Assembly: GCF_017916325.1 (NCBI RefSeq)
Contig: NC_090160.1
Span: 594,001 to 658,000, forward strand
Length of the DNA: 64,000 nucleotides
Reading direction: 5' to 3'
From: Leishmania martiniquensis
Lineage: Eukaryota > Euglenozoa > Kinetoplastea > Trypanosomatida > Trypanosomatidae
The notes beneath the pieces were generated by a model that did no database searches, was not told where the DNA came from, and saw nothing but the letters and a program-made list of their open reading frames with translations. The number at the start of each line of letters is the position of its first letter. Position 1 is the first letter of the stretch. The position numbers and the translations under genes were made by a program. Positions 49,171 through 60,281 of this stretch are shown here, one piece after another.

Positions 49171-49835
49171 GGCTAATGGGCGGCGGGTGGTGCGGCTCTT
49201 CTTGTGGTGCTGACGTACAGAAGGACGCAGGAGGGAACGACGAAGCGTGTCCCCGTTGCGTGTGGAGGTGGGCGGGGCTGAAAGGCCGGGCCGAGTCGCG
49301 GAGATCGGCTGCTGTGACGGGCTTCGAGGGAAGGGGGGTGGGGAAGAGAGAGAGCGAGGGACTGCATCGTTAGGCAGGCACGAGGCAAAGCTGATGGGGG
49401 GATGCTTGACCCACGGGGAGTACGTTGGCAGCAAACATCTGAGCTTGTGTAGGGATGGCGAAGAGGAAGGCGGCGGTGGTGGTGGTGGTGATGGGGGCGC
49501 GCCCAATGGGATCCGCCAGGCTGTGCATTACCCCTCCTTCGATTCCCTTGATGTTATCCGACCTTTTCTCCCTTCCCCTCCGCTTTTCATGTCCGCTGCT
49601 GCAGCACTAACAGCAGCATCGGCAAGGAATCTTATCCTGCAGCTGGGCCACGCGGCCATGCTGATCACCGCCTTTACTTAACTTCTTTCTGCAGCGTGAA
49701 ACGGAAACAGGCGGAGAAGAGGGGAGGAGCACGCGAGAGAGACACAGCACGCATACTTCAGCCCGTTCTCGCAAGCCCTCCCCCCTCGAAAGAGGGTGAG
49801 GACTGGCGGATCGATGGGAGGCTGTAGAAGGGCCC

Positions 49836-51972
49836 TTACGCGTCTGTGTAGCCGTAGCAGAGAAACACAGCGACGAAAAAGCTCACGCCGTCCTCAGACG
49901 TGTCATTGTACGCATCAAGTGGGCGAGGCATGAAGCGCAGCAACAGCAGCGGATCTGTGGACGGGAGCGCCGCCAACGACCCTCCCAAAGCACCGGTCCG
50001 CTCCTTCGCCATCTGCACCTCAGCGATCTCGTGTTGGAGGAGGCACGGGAACCGAGAAGCGCCGCCGTGACTCCCACCCGTGTCCCGCTGGGCACCGGAG
50101 CTGTGGACCGCGGAGAGGTTGCACAGCGCACGCTGGGCCGGCGAGGAGGCACGGGCGAGACGCACAGAGGGGTACGTGCGGAGGAAGTGCAAGACATTCG
50201 CTTCATTCTCTTCCAGTGTGGTGGTGCAGGTACTGTACACGAGTACACCAGGCGCCGCCGGCGAGCCGCGAATGTGGCGGATGTATGAGTCGAAGAGCTT
50301 GCTGGTAGTCGGCTGCCTCTTGGATGGAGTCAATAGACTGCATGTGGGGCATCAATTTCGGCCTCAGACCCATGCCGGTGCATGGTGGGTCTAGTAAGAC
50401 CGCATTGAAGCTGTCCGTGTGCGATGCGGCCCTACCACCGCTGCCCTCGGCTGCATCGGTGAGCTTCTGCTTGAGAAACTTGTTTGTGTCGACGCAGTGG
50501 GACTCCAACGTGCGAGTTACGTATGGAACGTCAGCTGCCGGGGCACCGCTCTGTGAGGGTGACGTAGACGGCCCACCCGCGTCGGCTGAAAAGTGGCGGT
50601 GAAGGAGGCTCATCAGCTGCTCGTGGCGGGATCGGCTACGCTCACAACACACTACGCGAAACGGCTCTGCAACGACTGAGGCAGATGGAGGAGGTGTTGC
50701 TGCCTTCAGCATTGCCGCCCTCTCCTGATCGGCGCGCTCCTGCAACAGACTCGTCTTGCCCCCTGGCGCTGCGCAGGCGTCGAGGATGGTACACGGCGTG
50801 GGCGAGTGGGCCTGGTCCACGTCGTCGCTCTGTGTCCAGACACGGCGGAGGGCGGCTGGTGAGAGATGCTCTACCAAGAGAGCCACCGGTACCATGCTCG
50901 AGTAGTTTTGGAGGAAGAGCACGTCTGAAGCCTTCTCGCCTTCCTCTCGAACGCCTCGTGATGTCTGTGACGGTATTGGTGTGCTGCTGCCCTCATGCCC
51001 GTCTCCAGTACTCTTCGTCATTCCGAGCAGAGCATGCAGGGTGGCGCGGGAGGGCTGCCCTTGCGGCGTCCACTCCATCTGCAGCGCGGTGCCACGGGAC
51101 GATCGGCTCATGATTTCTTTCCACTGCATGCGCATCACACCACTGCCGATGCACACGAGAAACGTGGAGCGATCGGCCAGCACGCCGAGCTGGCGGTGTT
51201 CATCTTGATCATCGGCTGCCACACCGACAGGCTCGAGTTGTGCGGCGGGAAGCGTGGCTCCAGTGGGGAGTGCGCTGACGAGCCGACGCGGTGCCGCGAA
51301 GCTCCCGTTCTGCTCCTCATCCACCGCGCTTGCAACGCGCTCCACGTAGAAAGCCACGATCGCGCGCTCTCCGGTGTGGAAAGGGCGGGATAGCGTCACA
51401 ATACCCGGCGCGTAGAGGTCGCTCCCTCGCAGCACCGCTTCTGCTGCCCCCACATCTACCACGACAACGAGGGGCCTACTCGGTGGATTGCGACTCGCTG
51501 CTGCCTTTGATGTCTCTGCCTGCGAAGAGGAAGGGCGCATGCTGGAGGGGCTGAGGGGCGGCCACGATGTGAGGCGCTCTGTACGCGCCTTCACACACAC
51601 GCAGAAGGGCAAACCAATGGCGGCGAGCCGAGATGGGGGTGCGAAGTGGGAGGCCCAAGCCGTTGCAGTCGGGGCGGTGGTGGTCACCGCCGGCGTCGAC
51701 AGAGCACCCGCTTCAAGAAGTTCAGTGAGGCGGACTTCGATGCGACGACCAACACACCGCGCGTTCGTCGTGACGGGCGGGAAGGCGTACAGCATCTCGT
51801 GCTGCACCGATGCGTCTCCTCTCCATGGCTGCGCAACAGAGATGGACGCGACGGAGGCTGATGCACCAGAGCAGAGACCAAGTGGACCCCAGACAGTCCG
51901 CCGTAGGTGCTCTGTTGTGCTTGGCGAGGAGTACTCGTACACGTACCGCGCGTAGGCATCCAGGTTGATCAT
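49836..51972 (-). CDS. NSUN6: NSUN6-like RNA (cytosine-5) methyltransferase, copy C (frameshifted)
   Basis: Same length (2,137 nt) and the same frame change near 50,308-50,318 as the other two copies. Leu at residue 422 as in B. Start ATG 51,970-51,972. Confidence 0.82.
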
Positions 51973-52613
51973 GATACGTAAGGAGGGGTGGGGGACTGCT
52001 TCCTGCTCTTGTTGTTCTCCCCCTCCTCGACAGCGTCGCGCTGGGGAGACGCTGGTGCTCCAATGATGGGGAAGGTGCGCGTGCTCTGCAATGTTTTTGT
52101 GCCAACGCGTCAAGGAAAGGCGAGGGGAGGCAGGTGGTAAGCTAAGGGGGTAGAGGTGTGTATATATGTGTGTGTGCGCTTCTGAAGTACATAGGTGGGG
52201 CATGAGGGCGGTCGGTGAGACGGACTGCCCTCCACTGAAAACCTGTAGCAACACACAGCAACGTCGCCCACTCTGGCCCCCACATGTGGGGGCCAGGCCT
52301 TTTTCTCGTTGGCACTCTCTCTGATGGCGGCTGGCGCAGTGGTGGGGCACAGGTGGCATGGCGTGAGGGGCAGAGGGGGTTCGCTCTCTCTCCACACCAA
52401 CGCGTGCTGCGCCGGCACCGACCACACGCGGCGGTTGTTTTTTCTTCTGTCAAACTGCTGTTCGAAGCAATGCCACTATGAGCACCGTAAAAGGAGGGCT
52501 GTGACACGTCCCCTGCCGTCCGGCCTCGGTCGCTCGGCGAGTGAAAGTGTGCGCGCGTTGCTCTCCGAGCGCACGAGCCTGCGCTCCTCTCTACTGACGC
52601 CCCGCGTCCCCAC

Positions 52614-54251
52614 TCAGCCTTCGCAAAAGAAGCCCCTCGCGACACACGGCTCAAAGCGATGTGTTGCAGCGCACAGGAAGTAGGCGCGGGGCTCGGCGTC
52701 CTGCTTCTGCAGACATAGCCGCACCCCTTCCCGGGCATCGACAGCGCCGACAGGGGCGACTGTTGCCGAGCTGGCGGAGGAAACGGTGTCGCCTGTCGTG
52801 CCGCCGGCGCTGTACGACCCTTGCGCGCCGATCGGGAGCGTGGAGGACGGCATGGAGGCGGAGGCAGACGCCGGTGTTGGCAGCAGGTGATGGCCCGTGC
52901 TTCCGTCGTCGTTTGTGTGCTCCATCATGCGCAGGACACTCGTCTCTGAAGCACCAATGAAAACGGTATCGGCCCTGTGCAGCTTCCGCTGAGGCGGCCG
53001 AGCTGCGTCGTTGTCGCTGTCGTCACGTGGCTCGTGCTCTTCAGCAGAGGTGACGAGGGAGCTCGAGGCCGCCGCGAGCGAAAAGGGGTCGACAACGATC
53101 TCTGGGCTCATGGTGGGCTCGGCCGGCGCGCTTGCTCGCCCTTCCACCTCCGTGAGTGTGCGTGGGTGCGGTGCAGCGGGCTGCATCAGTGTTGAATGCA
53201 GCCGCTCTTGTCCGTGCAGCACCACAGGCGACTTCATGTGTGCCAACGCTTCACATTGCTCCGTCACGGAGTCGTTCACGAAGTGCAGCGCACGCCCCCT
53301 GCGAGTGCTCGCGGTCTGCGGGACGGGGTACTTCAGCAGCTGTGGGGAGGAGGGCATGCTCTCCATGGCAGCCTGCACCTGTGCGGCGAAGTCTGCTTCC
53401 GATGACTCGGAGGCGACTGGAGGGGCGCCATGCTGGTCCCGCTCACGCATCACAACGGGGCCACCCTCATCCCTGTCACCCCCATCTTCGCTGCTCGCCC
53501 GTGGCACCACAACAGCGTAGTCATTACCGAACAAAAGAGCTTGCGCCTCTGCCTCTTGCGCTCGCTTGCGCGCCCCTCGGTGCTCGACAGCGGACTTCAC
53601 GAATTGCTGAAGCGCAGCGTGGTAGGAGACGTGCGCTACGTGAGTGCCGTGCCGGGATGCACCTGCAAGGTACTCCCGCGCTTGCTGCGCACACTGCTGA
53701 GCAGCAAACATGATGTAACCCAGGACGACCTCACCGAGGGAGTCGATAAGGCGTGCGCAGCGCTGCGCTTCCGGCTTCGCCTGCAAGACTGCTACGTCCT
53801 CCTTGATTGTTTCTCCTGACGTAGCCAGCAGATTGGCGGCGGGGACGGCTTCGATCTCGGCGACCTGTGCCGACGGCGGCCGCGCCTCTTCATCCTCGCT
53901 GAACACCCTTTGCGTGTCGTGCCTCTCGCACTCTTGCTCCCCCTTCGAGGCTCTGGCGGCCTCAATGAGGGTGTCGGCGAACCGTTGCAGCATCTGCACC
54001 ACCTCGTGCGACTGCGTGAGCAGCTCGGGTGCATTGAGGAGGCAGCTGCGCACACAGTACACCTCTATTGCCTTTGACAACCCGTCCGGGAGGGCGTGGC
54101 CGGTGACGACGCGGCGCAGCGCTGCTTCATGATGGGCGACGAACGCATCTGCAACGCGTCGGCAGCCTATGTCCTCCAGCACCAAGTCTCCGTGAATGAG
54201 GTCAATGAGCGGCTCTATGAGAGACCTGAGAGATGCGGGCGCGACCTCCAT
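52614..54251 (-). CDS. Conserved hypothetical protein, copy C (545 aa, intact)
   Basis: Same product as 30,211-31,848, including the FFCEG ending (four A at 52,625-52,628). Start ATG 54,249-54,251. Agreement of B and C favours the 545-aa form over the read-through in A. Confidence 0.78.
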   Translation of the reverse strand: MEVAPASLRSLIEPLIDLIHGDLVLEDIGCRRVADAFVAHHEAALRRVVTGHALPDGLSKAIEVYCVRSCLLNAPELLTQSHEVVQMLQRFADTLIEAARASKGEQECERHDTQRVFSEDEEARPPSAQVAEIEAVPAANLLATSGETIKEDVAVLQAKPEAQRCARLIDSLGEVVLGYIMFAAQQCAQQAREYLAGASRHGTHVAHVSYHAALQQFVKSAVEHRGARKRAQEAEAQALLFGNDYAVVVPRASSEDGGDRDEGGPVVMRERDQHGAPPVASESSEADFAAQVQAAMESMPSSPQLLKYPVPQTASTRRGRALHFVNDSVTEQCEALAHMKSPVVLHGQERLHSTLMQPAAPHPRTLTEVEGRASAPAEPTMSPEIVVDPFSLAAASSSLVTSAEEHEPRDDSDNDAARPPQRKLHRADTVFIGASETSVLRMMEHTNDDGSTGHHLLPTPASASASMPSSTLPIGAQGSYSAGGTTGDTVSSASSATVAPVGAVDAREGVRLCLQKQDAEPRAYFLCAATHRFEPCVARGFFCEG

Positions 54252-55102
54252 CGAGGCGCTGGTGTGCAAGGAAAGGAGGAGGAAGGCTTTGTTTGGTCGA
54301 GAAGGGGCTCGGGGGTGGGGTGGGGGCAGGGTGGCCGGGTAGTGCGTATGGGTGTGGCCCCGAGGGTGTCGGCGGTGGTGATGCCGTACGCGTCTATATG
54401 TATGCTTGCGTGTACTTATTTCGGATGTGGCGTGCATCCATGCCGCCTCTCAGCGTGACCGCCACCGTGCGCTGGGCATCGCCCACCATAGCCCAGGCAT
54501 CAGCGGAAGAGGGTAGTGATAGTGGAGAGGGGCAGAAGAGGTGGCTGAGGGCCATGAGGGGGAGGGGGACATCGTAGCTGACCTGGTGCCACATGCACTG
54601 GAGAGCTTAAAGCCACATGGAGGGAGACAGACACGTGAGCACGATAGACTTGTTGGCCACTATCCCTGAAAAGAAGCGGCACGCCTTTCTTATGCACATC
54701 CTCTACACCCGTATTGGGATGCACGACAAGTCGCCACCGAAGCGCATAAGCGCGGCGACCCGAGAAGAGAGCGAGGTGGAGGGGCGCGCAGCGAGAAGGG
54801 CGGGGCGTGACAGCAACGGACACGCCCGCCAAGATCGAGTTGAGTGGGGAGGAGGGAGGCAGAATCACCAGAGTAGCGGAACCAGGTGCAGACCACGGAG
54901 GGCTCCGAGGAAGAGGAGAGGGGGGGGCGCACCAAGGTGAGAAGCCCCCACCTGCACACCAGCGCGACAGATCCCTCCCTCTCTTGGCGCTCTGCACACC
55001 AACCATGCCTGCTAGAGCTGGCCTCACAGCCTTGAGAGTGACCACACCACGTGCGCAGTGAATCAGGAGCTGCGCCGCTCCTCCTTCCGCAACGATGCTC
55101 TC

Positions 55103-55849
55103 TCAGTCAGAGACAGGGGCTGGAGACGTGGTCGACGAAAAGTGCGATGCAGCGCGAATGACTGCACTGCTGACCGTCTGATGTCGGGTGTTGGTGGCGT
55201 GGCTGCTGCTCAGCAACACACCTCTGCTCCACGCGTGCGCGGTGGCGGAGTCGTGTTCACCGTACGCGTACACCTTGAGAATGGCAAAGGCGATGACAAT
55301 GCCCCCCTCCTCCGGCCCCAGCGCGGCATCATTAGGGGCCTTTGGAAACGAGTCAAGTGCCCTGGGCATGCTCCGGGGCTGCATGCGCGACACCACATGC
55401 CAAGCGTCTCTTGCAGGAGATACGCCTCTCAGAACGCGCGTTACATCCTCACCAGCGTAGAACATCAGAGTGTCCAGCGGGCGCAGTGAACCTCGGGGGT
55501 GGGGCGGGTGGGTGATGGAAAGCTGAGGGGCGATAGCGTAGCGGACGACGCTGCTGGCGTGCCCTGCTCTGCATTGCAGATCGATACGCGTGCTGAAAGC
55601 GGCCTGTTTAGTCTGCTCCAAGGAAGGGGGGCCACCTAAACAATAGGCAAAGATGCGCTGATGCGAGCCGGCGTGACTGGACACTTGGTTTAGATTACGG
55701 GTGAAGCGCGGCACCAGCGCATCCGGCCTTGTGGATGGGGCAGTGGCCGCATATAACAGGCATCGGCTTGAATGGAGAGAGCTGTACCCACTAGCCCGCC
55801 GCCGGCGATGACAGGAAGTCCGTAGTAAGGGCGAGGACTTTGCACTCAT
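55103..55849 (-). CDS. Possible small basic-N-terminus protein, copy C (248 aa)
   Basis: Identical in product to 32,700-33,446; six-C run at 55,302-55,307. Start ATG 55,847-55,849. Confidence 0.45.
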   Translation of the reverse strand: MSAKSSPLLRTSCHRRRRASGYSSLHSSRCLLYAATAPSTRPDALVPRFTRNLNQVSSHAGSHQRIFAYCLGGPPSLEQTKQAAFSTRIDLQCRAGHASSVVRYAIAPQLSITHPPHPRGSLRPLDTLMFYAGEDVTRVLRGVSPARDAWHVVSRMQPRSMPRALDSFPKAPNDAALGPEEGGIVIAFAILKVYAYGEHDSATAHAWSRGVLLSSSHATNTRHQTVSSAVIRAASHFSSTTSPAPVSD

Positions 55850-56500
55850 GCATTGTTGCGGCCCACCACAGGTATATCTACACCTTGGCGATCATGTCTG
55901 TGCGGTGCCGTCGGTGCAAGGAGTGATGTGAGAGGTATCGATGAAGCTGGCAGCCAACAACCCCCTGTTGGACGATGTCGCAACACCATGAAGGGAGAGG
56001 GAGGAGAGTGGGGTTCGAGGACGCTAAGGCAGCAGCCCGCGCTGAGGGAGAGAGGGAAGGGAAGTGCATACAAGCATGCACCGCTCATTCCATGGTCGGG
56101 GTAGGGGCGGAGGAGGTGGAGGAGAGGCCCCTGAGACCGACTGCGCGCCGGTGCGCGATTCTTTTTCAATGGGTTGCGTTGAGGCGGGGATGGGTGCTAA
56201 TAAGGGCTTGAGTGGTGAAGAGCACATAGAGGAGGGCCGGTGAGACATGCATCGAGTTGAAGAGGCAGCCCACCAAAAACACTGGAGTATAGAAAGGCAG
56301 AGAGAGAGCGATGAGGGCACGCACCCATACACATACATATACACACACACACACACGCACACGTCTGCATGGTGCGAGAGCGAGAGGGGGGAGGGGTGAT
56401 GCCCGTATGGGCCAATGCCAGCGCATCGGGTCGCAGCATTGTCATGTTTCTTCCCCACCCCCTACCACTACCTCGCGCTCCTCATCCCTCCGTGCCGCTC

Positions 56501-59308
56501 CTACTTCTCCACGATTACCACCGGATCAGTTTGCACACTGACGTCGGCCCTGCACCGTGGTGACGAGCCTGTAAGCTGTTTGGCGCTCAAGAAAGGGGCT
56601 CGTGACTGCGGTGGCCTGACCGCCACATGGGCACGTTGCTGCTGCTGTATGGCATGCGGGGCGATCACGGTGGATGGGGGGCGCGGTGGGGGTTGCTTCC
56701 CTGCCGGGAGGCTACCGCTGCTGCTGCTTCCGCCGCTCCCATGTTGCGCCGTCGCCGCCGACAACTCTGCCAACACCGACGTGGAGAGAAGCTCGACACG
56801 GCTGCTATGAAGTGCGCTGCTCGTGTTTCCCGCATTCGTGCGGCCGGCTCGCATGCCAAGGCCTAGCGAGGGGGCCGAGACAGCGATGATCGAGTTGCCG
56901 ACACGATCGCTAAGAGGTAAGCTGTTGAAATGGAAACCCGGAGGCTCTGAGTCGTTGAGCGACACATTCCCCAGGGAAGCCGAAACCGGCGCTGATTGGC
57001 GAGACGGGCGCTTCGACGGGAGAATCGCAGGCGACGCAGCGGCTGAGCGCTGCTGCTGCTGCTGCAGCTGCTGGATAGAGAGGTCCCACTGACTGTGGTC
57101 ATCCTGGTTGAAGATGCGCATGATGGACTGCACCATCGAGGAGCCGAGGATGTCGCTGCAGCGCGGCCGCTTTGCGGGATCCAGCTGCAGCATGGCCTCT
57201 AGAAGCCGGAGCATTTCAGGTGGCCTGACGTTGGGCGAGCGGCGCGCCAGGTCGAAATCGACGCTACCGTCCTCGCGCCGCTCCGGCAGCGATCCATCGA
57301 AGGCGAGGTAGTGCAGCACCATCCCAAGCGACCACACATCAGAGGCCATCGTGTGATGGTTCACGTACCGATCGTTGATACCGCGTGGAGAGGCTGCCGT
57401 CTCGAGGAGCTCCGGCGCCATGTACTCGAGCGTGCCCGTACCACCAGATCGGTCATACGAGATGTCCTCCAGCAGCGCCGCCGTACCAAAGTCGCTGACC
57501 AGCACGCGCGGCGGACGATCCTTCATCGCGACCAGCAACAGATTCTGCGGCTTCAAGTCGCGGTGCAGGATGTGCTTCTCGTGAAGGTGCGCCGTGCCCG
57601 CCACCGAGCTGAGGAAGAAATACCACACGGCGAGGGTAGAGAGGGTGCTGCCGTAGCGCTCCAGGTACGTGTCGAGCGAGCCAGCGGACGCGTACTCCAT
57701 CAAGATGAAGAGGCAGCGCACGGGCGGGCCAAAGTCGGCGAGCTGCGCCTCCTCCACCCAACTGTGCTTGTACTCCACCACATTGGGGTGCCGACGCACC
57801 TCTTCGAGGATGCGCACCTCGCGCAACACCGACTGCAGATACGTGGCCTTGTCGCCCACTGGGATCTTCTTGATGGCAAACTCGCCGAGGTTGACGCCGC
57901 ACATCATGTGGCGACAGAGGTAGACGCCTCCGTAGGTGCCGCGGCCCAGCTGGCGGAGCTCCTTGAAGTAGTGACGGTAGTAACCATTGTTCGGCAACGG
58001 CACCGCAGCAGTTGGGGAGTAGAAGGGGGAGCCGCCCTCGAGCGACGGCGACTCTTCCTCGCGCTCCGCCTCTGTTGCCGCCTTTTCGCTGCCATCATCC
58101 TGCTGTAGTAGTTGCACCTGCGAGACCGTCCCTCTGCAGGTCGTGGGACTCACGTAGGAGTAGTGCGGCGCGGCAGCGACCTTGCACACCACTGTCCCGT
58201 TCCAGTCTCCACCACCGCCCGCAGCGTCACTGGCAGTCCCGGAAACCACTACAAGCGGCTGCCTCGCTTCCTCATTCCCACCCGTCGGGCTATCGAGCGG
58301 CGGCGATGGGTGGTAGTCCTCGATGGCAAGCGGCGCTGATGCGCCACGGGCTGCCGCTGCCATGATGAGCGCTGGCGGGGGCAGCGCACGGAAGTAGTGC
58401 GAGGTGAACGCGGCAGCGGGTGGATGAAAGGATGCGATGCAGTTGCCGCTGCAGTTGATGCCATCACTGCTGTCCTCATCGAACCCAGCGGCTGTGCTGC
58501 TCTTGCTGCACAACAGCTGCCCAGATGCAGTGCCGCCGTCCCCTGCGCCGTCTGCATACAAGCGCGGGGACGCCGATGGTTGCTGCTGCCGCTCCTCCTC
58601 CTCCTCCTGGGACGGCGGCGGGAGCAGTTTGCGACAACGTGGCGACGGTCCAAGCGGCGATGTCGACGTCGTCGCATCCACGCGGAAGAACGTCGCTGAC
58701 TCAAGGACATCATAAGGCCGCAGGCAGTGTGGACACACTCGCTCCGTGCTCAGCGACAACGGGGCCAGCTTGCCATACGGAGAGGTCCCAGAGTAGTAGC
58801 CGACACCGTCACCGCTACCACCTGTGCCGTTTCCATCTTGACCGGCACCACCCGCTCTTGCGTCGCCACATTGCGGTGCATCAACTCCAGCACCGTCACT
58901 GCCCATGGCCCGGCCGCTTGTGCTGACGAAGGGCACCACGGTCAGCGCCATGGAATGCACTGTCGGGGTGGACGCCCCGGGGCAGGATCGGCCCCCTTCT
59001 GTGGGAAGAGGATGCCTTCTCGCATCGCCGTCACCGTAATCCCCCGCAGCACCGGCAGCGCCCGCTCGCCCCGAGAGAATGGGCACCAGGCTCGTCGTCG
59101 CTGCCAATGGGAAGAGCACAGGACCTCTGCAAGGTTCAGGGGTGTCAGTCGCCGCAGACGCTAAATTAGGTGAGAGCCGCGGAAGGGCAGGGCAGTCGCA
59201 GCCGGCCCCTGCGCTTCCCTTGAAGACCCCATGATGAGGTAGCGGGCTGGGGAGCTGCTGCTGCCGCAGCAGCAGCTCGTATGCGTGCCGTTTCGGCGAA
59301 GGATCCAT
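56501..59308 (-). CDS. IKS1-like protein kinase, copy C (intact, 935 aa)
   Basis: Open throughout from ATG 59,306-59,308 and identical in product to copy A. All kinase motifs are present. Two intact copies out of three make 935 aa the best estimate of the real protein. Confidence 0.88.
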   Translation of the reverse strand: MDPSPKRHAYELLLRQQQLPSPLPHHGVFKGSAGAGCDCPALPRLSPNLASAATDTPEPCRGPVLFPLAATTSLVPILSGRAGAAGAAGDYGDGDARRHPLPTEGGRSCPGASTPTVHSMALTVVPFVSTSGRAMGSDGAGVDAPQCGDARAGGAGQDGNGTGGSGDGVGYYSGTSPYGKLAPLSLSTERVCPHCLRPYDVLESATFFRVDATTSTSPLGPSPRCRKLLPPPSQEEEEERQQQPSASPRLYADGAGDGGTASGQLLCSKSSTAAGFDEDSSDGINCSGNCIASFHPPAAAFTSHYFRALPPPALIMAAAARGASAPLAIEDYHPSPPLDSPTGGNEEARQPLVVVSGTASDAAGGGGDWNGTVVCKVAAAPHYSYVSPTTCRGTVSQVQLLQQDDGSEKAATEAEREEESPSLEGGSPFYSPTAAVPLPNNGYYRHYFKELRQLGRGTYGGVYLCRHMMCGVNLGEFAIKKIPVGDKATYLQSVLREVRILEEVRRHPNVVEYKHSWVEEAQLADFGPPVRCLFILMEYASAGSLDTYLERYGSTLSTLAVWYFFLSSVAGTAHLHEKHILHRDLKPQNLLLVAMKDRPPRVLVSDFGTAALLEDISYDRSGGTGTLEYMAPELLETAASPRGINDRYVNHHTMASDVWSLGMVLHYLAFDGSLPERREDGSVDFDLARRSPNVRPPEMLRLLEAMLQLDPAKRPRCSDILGSSMVQSIMRIFNQDDHSQWDLSIQQLQQQQQRSAAASPAILPSKRPSRQSAPVSASLGNVSLNDSEPPGFHFNSLPLSDRVGNSIIAVSAPSLGLGMRAGRTNAGNTSSALHSSRVELLSTSVLAELSAATAQHGSGGSSSSGSLPAGKQPPPRPPSTVIAPHAIQQQQRAHVAVRPPQSRAPFLSAKQLTGSSPRCRADVSVQTDPVVIVEK

Positions 59309-60281
59309 TCGACGTCGACAGCTCTGCTGTCCACCGCTGCCTCTGCCCACACGGTGTGCGAAGGGGACGCGCTGTCCGGATCGACGGGTGGGGCAAGCCG
59401 ATGTGTGTTCTCTGCGCTGCGAGTATACCCCTCCACCTCCCCCGCTGCCGCTGACGCCGTCTCGTGTATAAATGCACAGCTGCACGCAGAGCAGAAAGAA
59501 GAAGCAATAACAAAAAGTTCCCACAAGGAGCGACACTGCACTAGATGCCACGCCGCTCTCGGATACTGTGGGGACGGAGGGGCAGGCCAACACGCGCGTA
59601 GAGAGTGGGAGGAGAGGAGGAAGGAGTTGTGCATGTATGTGTGCGCAGATGTGTCCCATAGCCGGAGAGTGAGGGAGGCCCCGCATACGCATGCGGCCCA
59701 GCGAACCGATGCATACCTGTGTGTGCCCCCCCAACCCCCTTCTGTTGTCCCAGCGCCGCACAAGTGCCGACGTGGACGGACGCGGGTGCTGCGCCACCTT
59801 CGGTTGCTGCGTGGGCATCGTGAAGCGTGTTTTTCCTTCGCCAGCGCGAAGCACGAGAGAGGACAGGAGAAGGAGCTGCTGCTCCCGAGCACGGCGCATG
59901 CATCTGCGCAGGTGTGGGATGCAGTACGTCGTACGAGCCTGCTGACCACGTGCGTGGGGCCCGCGAAGACAGCTGCGCGCGCTTGAAGTTACACTGAATG
60001 CCTTATGAAAAGGCAGGGCTACACCGGATGAAGCAGCAAGGTGTGCGTGTATGTGTATGTGTGTGTGTGTGTGGCTTCGTTAGCGCCTCGGGTCCGAAAA
60101 GGCCACGCGGGCGGAGGGATGGCGATGCGGCTGCCGCCTGTCGCACACACATTCCGTGGATTCAGCTACGCGAGGACCAAGTGAGGGGGACCTCGCCGCC
60201 GGCAAGTTCAGCATTTCTCCCTCTCACACAAGCAAAGAAAAAAATCACTGAGCTCCGTCGATGCCGCCTTCTCTCAGCCGC